DNA of 33,435 nucleotides from DATKAB01 sp964542745 (GCA_964542745.1 CAZIVR010000033.1:1-33435), one strand, 5' to 3'; shown: positions 23,825 to 31,898, numbered from the stretch's first letter. Notes: a model not told the origin generated them from the letters alone. Made by a program: numbers and translations.

Positions 23825-24580
23825 CTACTTCAACCAGCGATAGGCCTTGGCAGGCTTCGTCGCTGGCAAAGGCCACTGGCCAAGCACCGCTCGAAGATCC
23901 GCATTCGTCGCGGACTTGAGGTTGACATGCTCTGGAAACAGGGTGGGCGAAAAGTTCCTGCCAGTCGCCTTCTCACCGATCTCGAGCTTGAGCTTTTTCA
24001 CCGTGCGGACTGGCATCGGCTTCTTGCATCTCGCTAGCACGTCGCAGAGGCGGTCATCGGCCGATACGAGGACAACGCGGTCTGCGCCATGCACATGAGC
24101 GAGCTGGACGCCCATCGAAATCAGCAGATGGTCGAAGCTTCCCATGGGAGACGGCAGTCGCCTGCGGGTCTTAGGTGTGCGCCCAGCTCGGGAAATCTGG
24201 AAGTAGTGGTCGATGGGGGCGACGAAATTGATGCCGAGCACATGGTACCGGGACAACTCGTACTGGTTGATGAATTGCCCGTTGTGGATGTCTTTCTCGA
24301 ACTGCCGAACGAGGCTCTCGTAGACTCGACGGTCGAGAGTGCCCAGTCCCTTCTTCTTGACGTGCCGATTCCACTTGCTTAGCGCGTACTTCATGAAGAC
24401 GCTGAAGACCTCAGCGATACAGAAGTTGGGTAGGTACAGGAAGAACTGTGAGCGGCCCGAGCGCGCGAAGTCGAGGAGTGTTTCGATACGGCTGCATGCA
24501 CGCTTCGAGTTCAGGGACCGAGGAAGGTAGTAGCCGGCCACAACGTTGGCATCGAGCAGGAGGAAGGTGCGGTGACTCAT
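23825..24580 (-). CDS. PIN-domain nuclease
   Basis: 251 aa, large for a PIN toxin (usually 120-150). The acidic set of the fold is present: Asp10 in FLLLDANVV, Glu57 in FCIAEVF, Asp150 in GSFDHLLIS and Asp175/Asp176 in VSADDRL. An insertion of about 70 residues between the second and third motifs is rich in Lys/Arg and aromatic residues and may bind RNA. About 60 C-terminal residues follow the fold. The ATG overlaps the res stop (ATGA, 24577-24580), so it is translated together with the restriction subunit. No antitoxin-like partner lies next to it, so it is probably not a VapBC-type toxin but an effector of this system. RNase activity is inferred from the fold. Confidence 0.8.
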   Translation of the reverse strand: MSHRTFLLLDANVVAGYYLPRSLNSKRACSRIETLLDFARSGRSQFFLYLPNFCIAEVFSVFMKYALSKWNRHVKKKGLGTLDRRVYESLVRQFEKDIHNGQFINQYELSRYHVLGINFVAPIDHYFQISRAGRTPKTRRRLPSPMGSFDHLLISMGVQLAHVHGADRVVLVSADDRLCDVLARCKKPMPVRTVKKLKLEIGEKATGRNFSPTLFPEHVNLKSATNADLRAVLGQWPLPATKPAKAYRWLK

Positions 24581-27500
24581 GGGTTGCCACCCGCTGCCTC
24601 ATGCAGCGCTAGCAGCGTTCGCACCCAGTGCCCGAGCGCCTCCCGCGCCTTGGCGGCATCGGTCAGTTCGGCCCTAGCGTGCGCGATGTAGGTGTTCCGG
24701 AAGTCGTAAAAGCCCTTCACGAGCTTGGGCATCTCGGTCTTCGAGAGCGGCGCGAACTTCGTGCGCACGGTGGCGAACACGCCGGGCAGGGCCTCGTCGG
24801 GCTTGGCGGCGTAGTCGAGGCAGAAGAGCAGCACGCCCGTGGGCATGAGCGGGCTCCGGTGAACGATGAGCTTCCTGAGCAGGCCGGCCTTGTCCTTGAG
24901 GAATGTGGCCTGCGTCTTCTGGAGCTTCGAGAGGTCTGGGTCGAAGTAGTCGCGCTGCTCGGCCGCGGCAGTGGGCACGTCGGCTTCAAGCCTGCCGCGC
25001 ATCAGTGACTCGGCCGCGTGGTCAATCGGACCGAGCAGGGGCTGGAAGCAGGGGCCGAAGGCTGAATTGTCTTTCTTCTCGAGGAAGAGAAAGAGCCCGG
25101 CGGAATCGGCGATAGCCTTCTTGTATCGGGAGGGAAGCGCTGCGAATGCTGCCGATTGAATGAAGCCTTTCACCTGCTCCGCAATCTTGTTCTCTTCGGT
25201 CACAAGGAGCCTGAGGGTTTGCTGCGGCTCCGTGGCCTGCTTGAGCAGCAGTGCGAGCGACGGCCGACAGGTGCGGGCCAGCTCATCCACGGAGACACCG
25301 CTCGCACCCTCGAAGACCTTCTCGGGGACGTACAGGTACTCCCACTTGGCCTTCTTGTCGGACGCGGAGGCGGCCTTGCACCACTCGACCGCAGCGCGTG
25401 CCTTGGCGGCGACGTCGGAGTCCGCGCGGCCCTTTGTCTCGGCGACGTAGTAGGTGCCGCCTGCGTCGCGAACGATGAAGTCGGGCGTGTAGGTGGAGCG
25501 GCGGCCATCCGCCGTCAGGTAGTCCATGCGCAGCGCCTGCGGGCCGGCGTTCTTGGCGAAGGCGGCGACGTCCTTGGCCTTCGTGAGGAACTGGACCATG
25601 GCCATCTCAAGCTGGTTCTCGCAAGGCGCCAGGTTGAAGGGGGTGCGCGGTGAGCTGGCGGTGGGGCGGCGTTCCGAGTGCGTGGCCTGATAGGGCTTCC
25701 AAGCGGTCACGGACTTCGGAGCCTCCTCGGGCAGTCGCTGCTCCTGCCGGGTGATGGCCTTGAGGATGAGTGGCAGGAACGTGGCGCGGATGTGCTCGCG
25801 CACGTCCGGGTGCGAGAGCCGCGGCAGGACTCTCTGGTCGTAGAGCGTCACCCGCTCGCCGAAGAGCACCTCGCAGAGGAAGCGGTCGATGAGTGGCGCG
25901 AGCACGGCATGCTGGCCGCGGATGCGCGCGGCCTGCTCCAGTTCCTGCCGGAAGAACGAGACCGCGCCCATGCCGTCGCTCAGGAGCGGCAGCGAAATCT
26001 TCATTCGCTCCACCACCTCGTCGGTGATGAGGTGGCGGCCCTCGTACTGGATGTCGGTCTTGACCGGCGTCCCGAGCGGCAGTGGCTTGAAGCCGGCTCG
26101 CTTGAACTCGTCGCGCACGGCCTCGAACGTGAGGCCCTCCAGCGATGACGAGGTGCTGTAGCCGGGGGAGAGCCGAGGGATAACGAGGTCGAGCTTCGAG
26201 AGGTCCTTGCTCGGGTCAGGGTAGATGGTCACTGTCGTGCGGGGCACCTGCTCGATGTCCACGACTTCGAGCGGCAGGCCTTCCTGGCTGAGCTGCTCCT
26301 CGTAGAGCCCGATGAACGACGGGTGCTCCACGACCGAGACCACCTCGGCGGGCGCTCCGGGGCCGGGCGGCGTCATGCGCCGGAGTCCGCGGCCGAGTGT
26401 CTGCTCGGGGAGGATGCGTGACTTCGCCGTCAGCGGGCGGAGCGGCACGATGGTCGTGACGTTCCGCACGTCCCAGCCTTCGCGCAGCATGAGCACCGAG
26501 ACAATGCAGCGGTATGGGCTGCTGCTGTCGTCCAGCTCGCGCGAGAGCTTGCGCAGCTCGCGCAGGTCGTCGTCGCTGATCTCCTTCTCGCTCTCGATGA
26601 ACTCGTAGAACGCCGTCGCGCCCTTGCCGCGCTTCTTGAGCTTGCCCTTGAGGTTCGTGTGCAGGTTGACGGTCTTGCCGTTCAGCTCGCGAAAGAGCGG
26701 GTCGCCGTTGAGGCGGCGCGTGATTTGGTCCGCCGCCTCCGTGTTCTCGGTCATGACGAACAAGAGCGACTTCTTACCCGACCTGTCCCACTCGTCCTTG
26801 GACGCGAGCCAGCGCCGATAGCCCACGAGCAGGTGGTGCTCGTACTTCTGCCCGGCGTTATCTGACCCCTGCTCCACGAGCTTGTCGCCGCGTCCGATGA
26901 TCGGAGTCTTGACGATGCCGGCATCCACGGCTTCGCCCAGGGGCGTGTCCACCACCACGTGCTTGAACACGGCCCCCTTGTCGTCCTTCGGCGTGGCCGA
27001 GAAGTCGAGCTGGGCCACGAGTCCACCGCCGCGCTTACGGGTGGTCTCGTTCAGGAAGTCGATGGCCTCGTTCCAGGCGGAGTCTGGGTCCCAGACGTGG
27101 TGGGCCTCGTCGTTCAGCACCATGAGTCGCGGGTGCGAGGTGATGCGGTCGCGCAGCGCCTGTGCCGTGTCGAGCGCCTTGGCCTTCGAGACCGCCGGTC
27201 CCATGAAGTCGTAGGTCTCGGCTTCGCGCGTGCGGCGGTTCGGGTCGTAGAGGCGATGGATGTTGGTGAGGTAGATGACTCCGCCGGTCGCGGCACCGGC
27301 GGCCTCGTCCTGGAGCACGACCGAGACGTTCCAGTCACCACGCCACGCGGAGGGGATGAGCGGGTCGCGGTCGAAGATGACGCCGCCACCGAAGTCCTCC
27401 TTGAGCCGCTCGAACACGGTGATGCCCGGGGCGACGAGCACGAAGTGCCGGGCCATCGGCGAGTCCGACTCGCGCAGCGCGTGAAAGTAGCTCCACACGA

Positions 27501-28008
27501 TGGCGAGGCTCATGACTTTCGTCTTGCCGGCGCCGGTGGCGACCTTGAACGCGTAGCGCGGCCAGAGGTCCTCGTCGGGGTGGATGCCGAGTGCAGCGAT
27601 GCGGCGGTCCTCGGGCTCGGCGAGCCCGAACTCGTCGGTTAGCCCCGAGAGCGTGCGGATGCCGCGGACCTCGTGGAGGTAGATGAGCGTCTCGATGGCC
27701 TCGCGCTGGCAGAAGTAGTAGCTGAACGGGTAGCGCGAACCATCGGGCGCGGAGACCTCGTGGCTCTGCCCGAACCAGTGGTGAAGCAGCTCCTGACTCG
27801 TGTCGGAAGCGCCCGGGTACTGCGCCTCGCGCCACTCGGCGACGTAGCGGCGCAGGTCCTGCGCGATGGCCACGGGCGACGGGCGTCGGCCCTTGCGGAC
27901 CTCGGCGGGTTGGCCTTGGACCTTGGCCTTGACCCGATGCAGGTTCGGAACGTCGGAGGGGCCGTAGAGCGGCTCCAGCGCCGCGAGATTGACGACGGGG
28001 CTAGTCAC
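24577..28008 (-). CDS. res: Type III-like restriction subunit (Res) with HEPN-like C-terminal tail
   Basis: 1143 aa from GTG 28008, preceded by GAGG and overlapping mod by 8 bp. The SF2 helicase motor has ATGAGKT (157-163), DEAH (300-303), FSATP and motif VI EQTLGRGLRR (about 540). The nuclease is PD-(D/E)xK: Asp843 in TYTPDFIV, then Glu857-Thr-Lys859. About 280 further residues follow, ending in GFYDFRNTYIAHARAELTD with Arg1104-Asn and His1110. This is the RNx4H pattern of HEPN ribonuclease domains in an all-helical context. Type III Res translocates on DNA and cuts non-methylated, head-to-head sites together with Mod. Composition is below that of the host genes. Confidence 0.9.
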   Translation of the reverse strand: MTSPVVNLAALEPLYGPSDVPNLHRVKAKVQGQPAEVRKGRRPSPVAIAQDLRRYVAEWREAQYPGASDTSQELLHHWFGQSHEVSAPDGSRYPFSYYFCQREAIETLIYLHEVRGIRTLSGLTDEFGLAEPEDRRIAALGIHPDEDLWPRYAFKVATGAGKTKVMSLAIVWSYFHALRESDSPMARHFVLVAPGITVFERLKEDFGGGVIFDRDPLIPSAWRGDWNVSVVLQDEAAGAATGGVIYLTNIHRLYDPNRRTREAETYDFMGPAVSKAKALDTAQALRDRITSHPRLMVLNDEAHHVWDPDSAWNEAIDFLNETTRKRGGGLVAQLDFSATPKDDKGAVFKHVVVDTPLGEAVDAGIVKTPIIGRGDKLVEQGSDNAGQKYEHHLLVGYRRWLASKDEWDRSGKKSLLFVMTENTEAADQITRRLNGDPLFRELNGKTVNLHTNLKGKLKKRGKGATAFYEFIESEKEISDDDLRELRKLSRELDDSSSPYRCIVSVLMLREGWDVRNVTTIVPLRPLTAKSRILPEQTLGRGLRRMTPPGPGAPAEVVSVVEHPSFIGLYEEQLSQEGLPLEVVDIEQVPRTTVTIYPDPSKDLSKLDLVIPRLSPGYSTSSSLEGLTFEAVRDEFKRAGFKPLPLGTPVKTDIQYEGRHLITDEVVERMKISLPLLSDGMGAVSFFRQELEQAARIRGQHAVLAPLIDRFLCEVLFGERVTLYDQRVLPRLSHPDVREHIRATFLPLILKAITRQEQRLPEEAPKSVTAWKPYQATHSERRPTASSPRTPFNLAPCENQLEMAMVQFLTKAKDVAAFAKNAGPQALRMDYLTADGRRSTYTPDFIVRDAGGTYYVAETKGRADSDVAAKARAAVEWCKAASASDKKAKWEYLYVPEKVFEGASGVSVDELARTCRPSLALLLKQATEPQQTLRLLVTEENKIAEQVKGFIQSAAFAALPSRYKKAIADSAGLFLFLEKKDNSAFGPCFQPLLGPIDHAAESLMRGRLEADVPTAAAEQRDYFDPDLSKLQKTQATFLKDKAGLLRKLIVHRSPLMPTGVLLFCLDYAAKPDEALPGVFATVRTKFAPLSKTEMPKLVKGFYDFRNTYIAHARAELTDAAKAREALGHWVRTLLALHEAAGGNP

Positions 28009-30061
28009 ACACCACCTCGACCGTGATGGAGGTGTCGCAGCCGAAGATGTCCACAACCTTCACGCACGCCGTGTAGCGACCCTTCTTCGGGTACACGTAC
28101 TCCTGCTCGGAGACGGTCTTGAGCGAGCGGTCCTTGCGCGTGCGGTAGTCCTGCCAGTGGTGGTTGAAGGGCTGGCCCGCCTTGTAGTCGAAGTCCACTG
28201 CCCAGAAGTCGATGAAGTCGAAGCCCGACCTGGCCGCGCGCTCCTGGAGCGCCTCCAGCTCCTTCGACGGCACCTCGGCGAGCGACGGGTGGAAGCGCTT
28301 TAGCTTGATGTCCACGACGCGCTTGCCCTCGGCGTTCTTGCGGTACACCGGCTCGGCTTCGAGGCTCGCGACTTCGAGGAACGGTGGCGGCTCCTTGCGG
28401 TTCTTCTCCATGATTTCGCGGGGAATCTGGATGAGCTTGATGCGCACGCCGAACTCGCGTTCGAGCGCGTCGCACTCCATGCGCAGGTCCATCTCGAACT
28501 CCCACGCGAGGCAGGCCACTTCCTTCGCGCCGGCCGCCTGCGCAGCCTCGGCGACGGCGCGCGCCTCCTTGCGTGTGAAGTAGCCGTCGATGCCGTCCAC
28601 GTGACAGAAGGCCGGCCCCTTACGCCCGTGGAGCAGCGGGGAGGGGGCATTCGAGAGCACTTCGGCCTTGTAGAACTCAAGCACCACGCGTCGGTGCTCT
28701 TCGTCGGCGCCTTGGAGTCGTTCCTTCTGCCACCACTGTCGCTCGTAGCGCCCAAGGTTGAAGACGTCGAAGGCGCGGTAGGGCTTGCCCTCGTCGTGCA
28801 GCTTGCGCTGGAGGTCGATGAGCCGCTTGCGGCTAAGGTGAATACCCCAGCGACCCAGGTCGCAGCCAATCCAGCGACGCCCGAGGGACTCGGACGCGAC
28901 CAGAGTCGTCCCCGAACCACAGAACGCATCGAGGACTAGTCCATTCTCAGGTGAGGATGCGGAAATGATGCGCCTGAGTAACGAGGTCGGCTTCTGAGTC
29001 GCAAACCCCACGCTCTCGTCAGTCCACGACACGATGTACTGCGTGCTCTTGTCGAGCCAAAGTGACTGCGCCGGCATGCCCTTGGCCTCGTCGAGATAGC
29101 GCTTGAGGCGTGGGAACCCATTTCTTGTCCAGAAGACCTTGCCCGCTGCATCAAGCTCGTCCAGACGGTGGCTTGGGAAGCGCCACGGCCGCGTGATGCC
29201 GCGCCACTCGTAGGTGGGATTCACGCCTGCATGACCGACCAGGTCCCCCGACATGAAGCGACGCCCATCAGGGTCCTGGTAACGGTAGTAGGCTTGGACG
29301 TAGTCATCCTCGTAAGGAACGTACTGAGTGCTGAAATGAGCTGGGGAACCGGACTTGGCGTAGAAGAAGATGGTCTGGTGGATGTTGCCGTAGGTCCTGT
29401 TGTTGGCGTGTGCCGAAGTACTCTTCCAGACAATCTCCGTGTCAAAAGCATTTGCTCCAAATACGTCGTCGATGACGAGGCGAATGCCGTGACCGACATG
29501 CCAGTCGCAGTGGACATAGAGCGACCCATGCTCAGTGAGCAGCTCGCGCATGAGAACGAGTCGCTCGTAGAGCATGTGAAGGTAGGAGTCCATTCCGCGA
29601 CCCCACATGTCACGGTAAGCGACCATTTCGAGTGCCGACTGGTCCTTGTCTGTGGTGCCATCACCCTCGCCAAAGGGGACGGTCATCGTGAAGTCCGCGC
29701 CCACGTCGAACGGCGGGTCGATGTAGATGAGGTCCACCTTCCCGCGGAACTCCTTGAGCAAAGACGCGAGGACGAGCTTGTTGTCGCCCCAGATGAGCAT
29801 GTTCCGGAAGTCGTCCAGGTGGGACTTCTTCGCGTCGAACAGCTCGCCCTGCGACTCGGCGCGCGAGCGCGGCTCGTCCACGGTCTCGATGCGCTGAAGC
29901 GGCATCGCGAGTCCCGCGGCGTCCACCTCTCGGCGGTTCCCGTACTCGTCGTACTTGCCTTCCCAGACGAGCTCGGTCCGCAGCACGGATAGTGGGTGCG
30001 GGTTGCCGGGGCCGTAGGCGGGAGCACCCTTGCTGCCATTGGAGCCGTTCTTCGGGGGCAC
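28001..30061 (-). CDS. mod: Type III-like adenine-specific DNA methyltransferase (Mod)
   Basis: 686 aa from GTG 30061, chosen because GAGGAGGG (30074-30067) lies 5 nt upstream; ATG 30076 is possible. The catalytic DPPF is at 115-118 and the SAM motif FCGSGTT at 380-386, so the order IV-then-I marks the beta class of N6-adenine or N4-cytosine methylases typical of type III Mod. The segment between them (190-360) is the likely target-recognition domain. After 440 comes a long C-terminal part ending in a beta-rich, PKD-like unit (KGRYTACVKVVDIFGCDTSITVEV). It heads the row mod-res-PIN. It should protect host DNA and supply sequence recognition to Res. Confidence 0.9.
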   Translation of the reverse strand: MPPKNGSNGSKGAPAYGPGNPHPLSVLRTELVWEGKYDEYGNRREVDAAGLAMPLQRIETVDEPRSRAESQGELFDAKKSHLDDFRNMLIWGDNKLVLASLLKEFRGKVDLIYIDPPFDVGADFTMTVPFGEGDGTTDKDQSALEMVAYRDMWGRGMDSYLHMLYERLVLMRELLTEHGSLYVHCDWHVGHGIRLVIDDVFGANAFDTEIVWKSTSAHANNRTYGNIHQTIFFYAKSGSPAHFSTQYVPYEDDYVQAYYRYQDPDGRRFMSGDLVGHAGVNPTYEWRGITRPWRFPSHRLDELDAAGKVFWTRNGFPRLKRYLDEAKGMPAQSLWLDKSTQYIVSWTDESVGFATQKPTSLLRRIISASSPENGLVLDAFCGSGTTLVASESLGRRWIGCDLGRWGIHLSRKRLIDLQRKLHDEGKPYRAFDVFNLGRYERQWWQKERLQGADEEHRRVVLEFYKAEVLSNAPSPLLHGRKGPAFCHVDGIDGYFTRKEARAVAEAAQAAGAKEVACLAWEFEMDLRMECDALEREFGVRIKLIQIPREIMEKNRKEPPPFLEVASLEAEPVYRKNAEGKRVVDIKLKRFHPSLAEVPSKELEALQERAARSGFDFIDFWAVDFDYKAGQPFNHHWQDYRTRKDRSLKTVSEQEYVYPKKGRYTACVKVVDIFGCDTSITVEVVCD

Positions 30062-30163
30062 TGCCGCCCTCCTCATGAGGGGACGGCTGGCATCGCAACC
30101 CGCCGCCCATGGTCATCCCTGCGCGCCGGGGGAATCAGGCGTGCCGGCTCGGGGGCCGGAGGG

Positions 30164-30194
30164 CGAGCGGCCCCTTGGGGGGAGGGGCCGCTCG
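30164..30194. terminator. Perfect 12-bp hairpin upstream of mod
   Basis: CGAGCGGCCCCT and AGGGGCCGCTCG with a 7-nt loop (TGGGGGG). No T tract follows on either strand. It could insulate the island's operon from outside transcription or be a protein-binding palindrome. Confidence 0.5.
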
Positions 30195-30326
30195 TACGGC
30201 GGCTTAGTCTCGCGATGGAGGCTCTTGCGACCCGGCTGGCTCCGACTGGTCGCGGCCCCGCTGAATTGCTGCCCAGGGCAAACCCTGAACGCATCGGCGC
30301 GGCCGCGCCCGGTTGTGTCTGAAGTG

Positions 30327-30361
30327 TGCCTATTCTACTTGCCTATGCCGGAATCTATAGG
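30327..30361. repeat. Clustered CCTAT boxes near the right end
   Basis: TGCCTAT at 30327-30333 and again at 30340-30346 (13-bp period), then the inverted ATAGG at 30357-30361. Such clusters of short boxes near an attachment core can be binding sites for a recombinase or excision factor. The boxes are short and chance is possible. Confidence 0.35.
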
Positions 30362-30450
30362 TCCGAATGCGCCGACTCAAGGCCGGCGATTCCCAGCAAC
30401 GACGCGCCCTTCCGCCGCAGTGCGATTCATGCGCCATGCCCGGGGCTCGC

Positions 30451-30475
30451 ATTCAACTTCCAGTGGGCGTGGAGC
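30451..30475 (+). repeat. Right 25-bp direct repeat (attR core candidate)
   Basis: Identical to 21888-21912. It is followed in frame by codons homologous to the end of the flavoprotein gene. Confidence 0.85.
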
Positions 30476-30511
30476 AGCGGGACGGTGACGGGGAGGGCGA
30501 TGGGGCGGTAG
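30451..30511 (+). pseudogene. Displaced original 3' end of the flavoprotein gene
   Basis: Reads FNFQWAWSSGTVTGRAMGR then TAG in the frame used by the gene at 20599. The current gene instead ends FNFQWAWSSGSVAGRGVDF plus seven residues. The two tails align at S-S-G-x-V-x-G-R, so this is a true homologue of the gene end. It has no start of its own and is cut off from the rest of the gene by the island. Confidence 0.8.
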
Positions 30512-30803
30512 ACGGTTGCCCGCCTCCGGGCTCGGCCCCTGCGTGGGGTCGGGAAGCGAAGAACTCGAGCGGCTGCTGAGGCTGGCGCGCCACAGCGCCC
30601 GCGCGCCGGTGGCCCATTTGCGACGCCGCTGTGCGGGCGGGATCGAACCGGTTGCCGACCGCCCCAATTGCGGGGCGGCTGACAAAGAGCGCGGTCGGTC
30701 GTCCTACATCGAGTCCACCGCCCCGCCGGTGACCCTGTGCCGGGGCGTGGTTCGCACTTCCGCCGGGGTCCCGCCCGGCGGTCGGCCCCGAAAGGAGATC
30801 GCC
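30512..30803. other. Leader region of the LamG gene, no gene seen
   Basis: Host-like GC content. It holds a hairpin CCGCCCC/GGGGCGG (30659-30678) overlapped by a competing pair CCGACCGC/GCGGTCGG (30655-30662 with 30691-30698). The plus frame is open throughout but shows no ribosome site or family signature upstream of ATG 30804. Confidence 0.45.
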
Positions 30804-31808
30804 ATGAGAGTTGCCTGGCTCGCCACAACCGCGCTGTCGCTGGCCCTCAACACCGCCACGGCTTCCGCCGATCTCACCTCGGGGCTGATTGCCTACTATC
30901 CATTCGATGGGAACGCGCTCGACGCGAGCGGCAACGGCAACCACGGCATCCCCAACGCCAATACGGGCCTCACCACCGGCCATGCCGGCGCGGCCAACAG
31001 CGCCTACCTCTTCAACGGAATCAACAGCCAGATCACGATCCCGAGCTCGGTCAGTCTTGAATCGCCGACCAACCAGATCACGATGGCCGCCTGGATCCTC
31101 CTCTACGGCAACAGCAGGGTGGGGGCCGCGTTCTGGCCGCTCTTGATGAAGTCGAACTCGAGCGAGAACGCTTTCATGTACCGGATGTCGGGTGACTTGT
31201 ACGGGTTCGGCGCGGCGTTCAACACCTGGGGTACGCAGGGGGGGTCCGCCTACGCGTTCGCGTTGAACACCTGGACGTTCGTGGCCGTGACTTACGATGG
31301 TGCGAACGAGCGGCAGTACGTGAACGGTGTACTGAACGGCACCCAGGCCCGTGCGATCACGATGGTGGCGGACACGCGTCCGCTCGTGATCGGCGGTGAC
31401 ATGCCCGGGATCTACGAGTCGTTCTGGGGAAAGATCGATGACGTGCGCATCTACAACCGCGCGCTCAGCGCTGCCGAAATCGGTCAGCTGGCGAATCAGA
31501 CGACCGCCGTTCCCATCACGCCCGGCGTCCGGGGAGTGGCTCTCGGCGCGCCCACGCCCAATCCGGCGAGAGGGGCGAGTGCGGTGGAGTTCGCGTTGTC
31601 CGGGGCCGGCCCGGTCGATCTGACCGTGTGCGACGCGCTCGGCCGGCGGGTGCGGACGCTGGCCTCGGGGCCGATGCCGGCCGGATCCCACTCCGCGCGC
31701 TGGGACGGACGCGACGAGGCCGGTCGCGCCGCGCCGCCGGGCCTGTATTTCTGGTGCCTGCGCACGCCTTCCGGCCAGCTCACGCGCCACTCGATTCAGC
31801 TTCGGTAA
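30804..31808 (+). CDS. Secreted LamG-domain protein with C-terminal FlgD/Ig-like sorting-type module
   Basis: 334 aa, ATG 30804 with AAAGGAG upstream. A signal peptide (cleavage near ASA-DL, residue 22-23) is followed by a LamG/concanavalin-like jelly roll (25-235): LIAYYPFDGNALDASGNGNHG, the central LNTWTFVAVTYDG and the closing GKIDDVRIYNRALSAAEIGQL. From about 250, LGAPTPNPARG, VDLTVCDALGRRVRTLA, AGSHSARWDGRDEAGRAAPPGLYF form a FlgD-Ig-like domain used as a C-terminal export/anchoring module in FCB-type bacteria. Likely a surface carbohydrate-binding or adhesive protein. It is the first host gene after the island. Confidence 0.88.
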   Translation: MRVAWLATTALSLALNTATASADLTSGLIAYYPFDGNALDASGNGNHGIPNANTGLTTGHAGAANSAYLFNGINSQITIPSSVSLESPTNQITMAAWILLYGNSRVGAAFWPLLMKSNSSENAFMYRMSGDLYGFGAAFNTWGTQGGSAYAFALNTWTFVAVTYDGANERQYVNGVLNGTQARAITMVADTRPLVIGGDMPGIYESFWGKIDDVRIYNRALSAAEIGQLANQTTAVPITPGVRGVALGAPTPNPARGASAVEFALSGAGPVDLTVCDALGRRVRTLASGPMPAGSHSARWDGRDEAGRAAPPGLYFWCLRTPSGQLTRHSIQLR

Positions 31809-31847
31809 CCCGGGGCTCCGTTCGGCTCGCTGGCGCGATGACGCCTC

Positions 31848-31874
31848 CGCGACCGCCCAGGCGTGCGGGTCGCG
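31848..31874. terminator. Hairpin between convergent LamG and cupin genes
   Basis: CGCGACC and GGTCGCG, 7-bp stem with a 13-nt loop, 40 bp after the LamG stop and 25 bp beyond the cupin stop. Confidence 0.35.
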
Positions 31875-31898
31875 AGCCCACGAGAAACTCCCCCACGC

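Larger units (their letters stand above)
30077..30450. other. Island right end, non-coding, with hairpin and short repeats
   Basis: About 375 bp upstream of mod without a supported gene. It contains a 12-bp perfect hairpin (30164-30194) and three CCTAT/ATAGG boxes (30329-30361) about 90 bp from the repeat core. The second half is poorer in GC (30321-30360). It presumably carries the mod promoter, which I could not locate, and recombination arm sites. Confidence 0.5.
21888..30475. mobile_element. Integrated defence island flanked by 25-bp direct repeats
   Basis: An 8.56-kb segment bounded by perfect 25-bp repeats in the 3' end of the flavoprotein gene. Base composition falls inside it, most clearly in the protease and PIN genes. 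All cargo is on the minus strand except one small gene: mod, res, PIN, SDH-type protease. No integrase, transposase or phage gene is visible, so movement would need an enzyme in trans or a lost one. The geometry, with a target gene kept intact and its old end displaced to the far side, is that of tyrosine-recombinase islands using a gene's 3' end as attB. Confidence 0.75.

Noticed and set aside
23825..24580. VapC-type toxin of a toxin-antitoxin pair
   Set aside because: It is about twice the usual length and no small antitoxin gene lies beside it; it is coupled to res instead.
22538..30061. BREX, DISARM or type I restriction as the identity of the island
   Set aside because: There is no PglZ, BrxC, DrmA-like or HsdS-like gene; the beta-class Mod with helicase-PD-(D/E)xK Res fits type III organisation.
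30638..30650. T-arm-like GGTTCGATCCCG on the minus strand, suggesting a tRNA gene or remnant
   Set aside because: The T stem has only three pairs, the nearby hairpin has a 6-nt loop instead of an anticodon arm, and no acceptor or D arm can be drawn.
30516..30803. Open frame upstream of the LamG protein as a longer N terminus
   Set aside because: It would bury the signal peptide, and ATG 30804 has a strong ribosome site.
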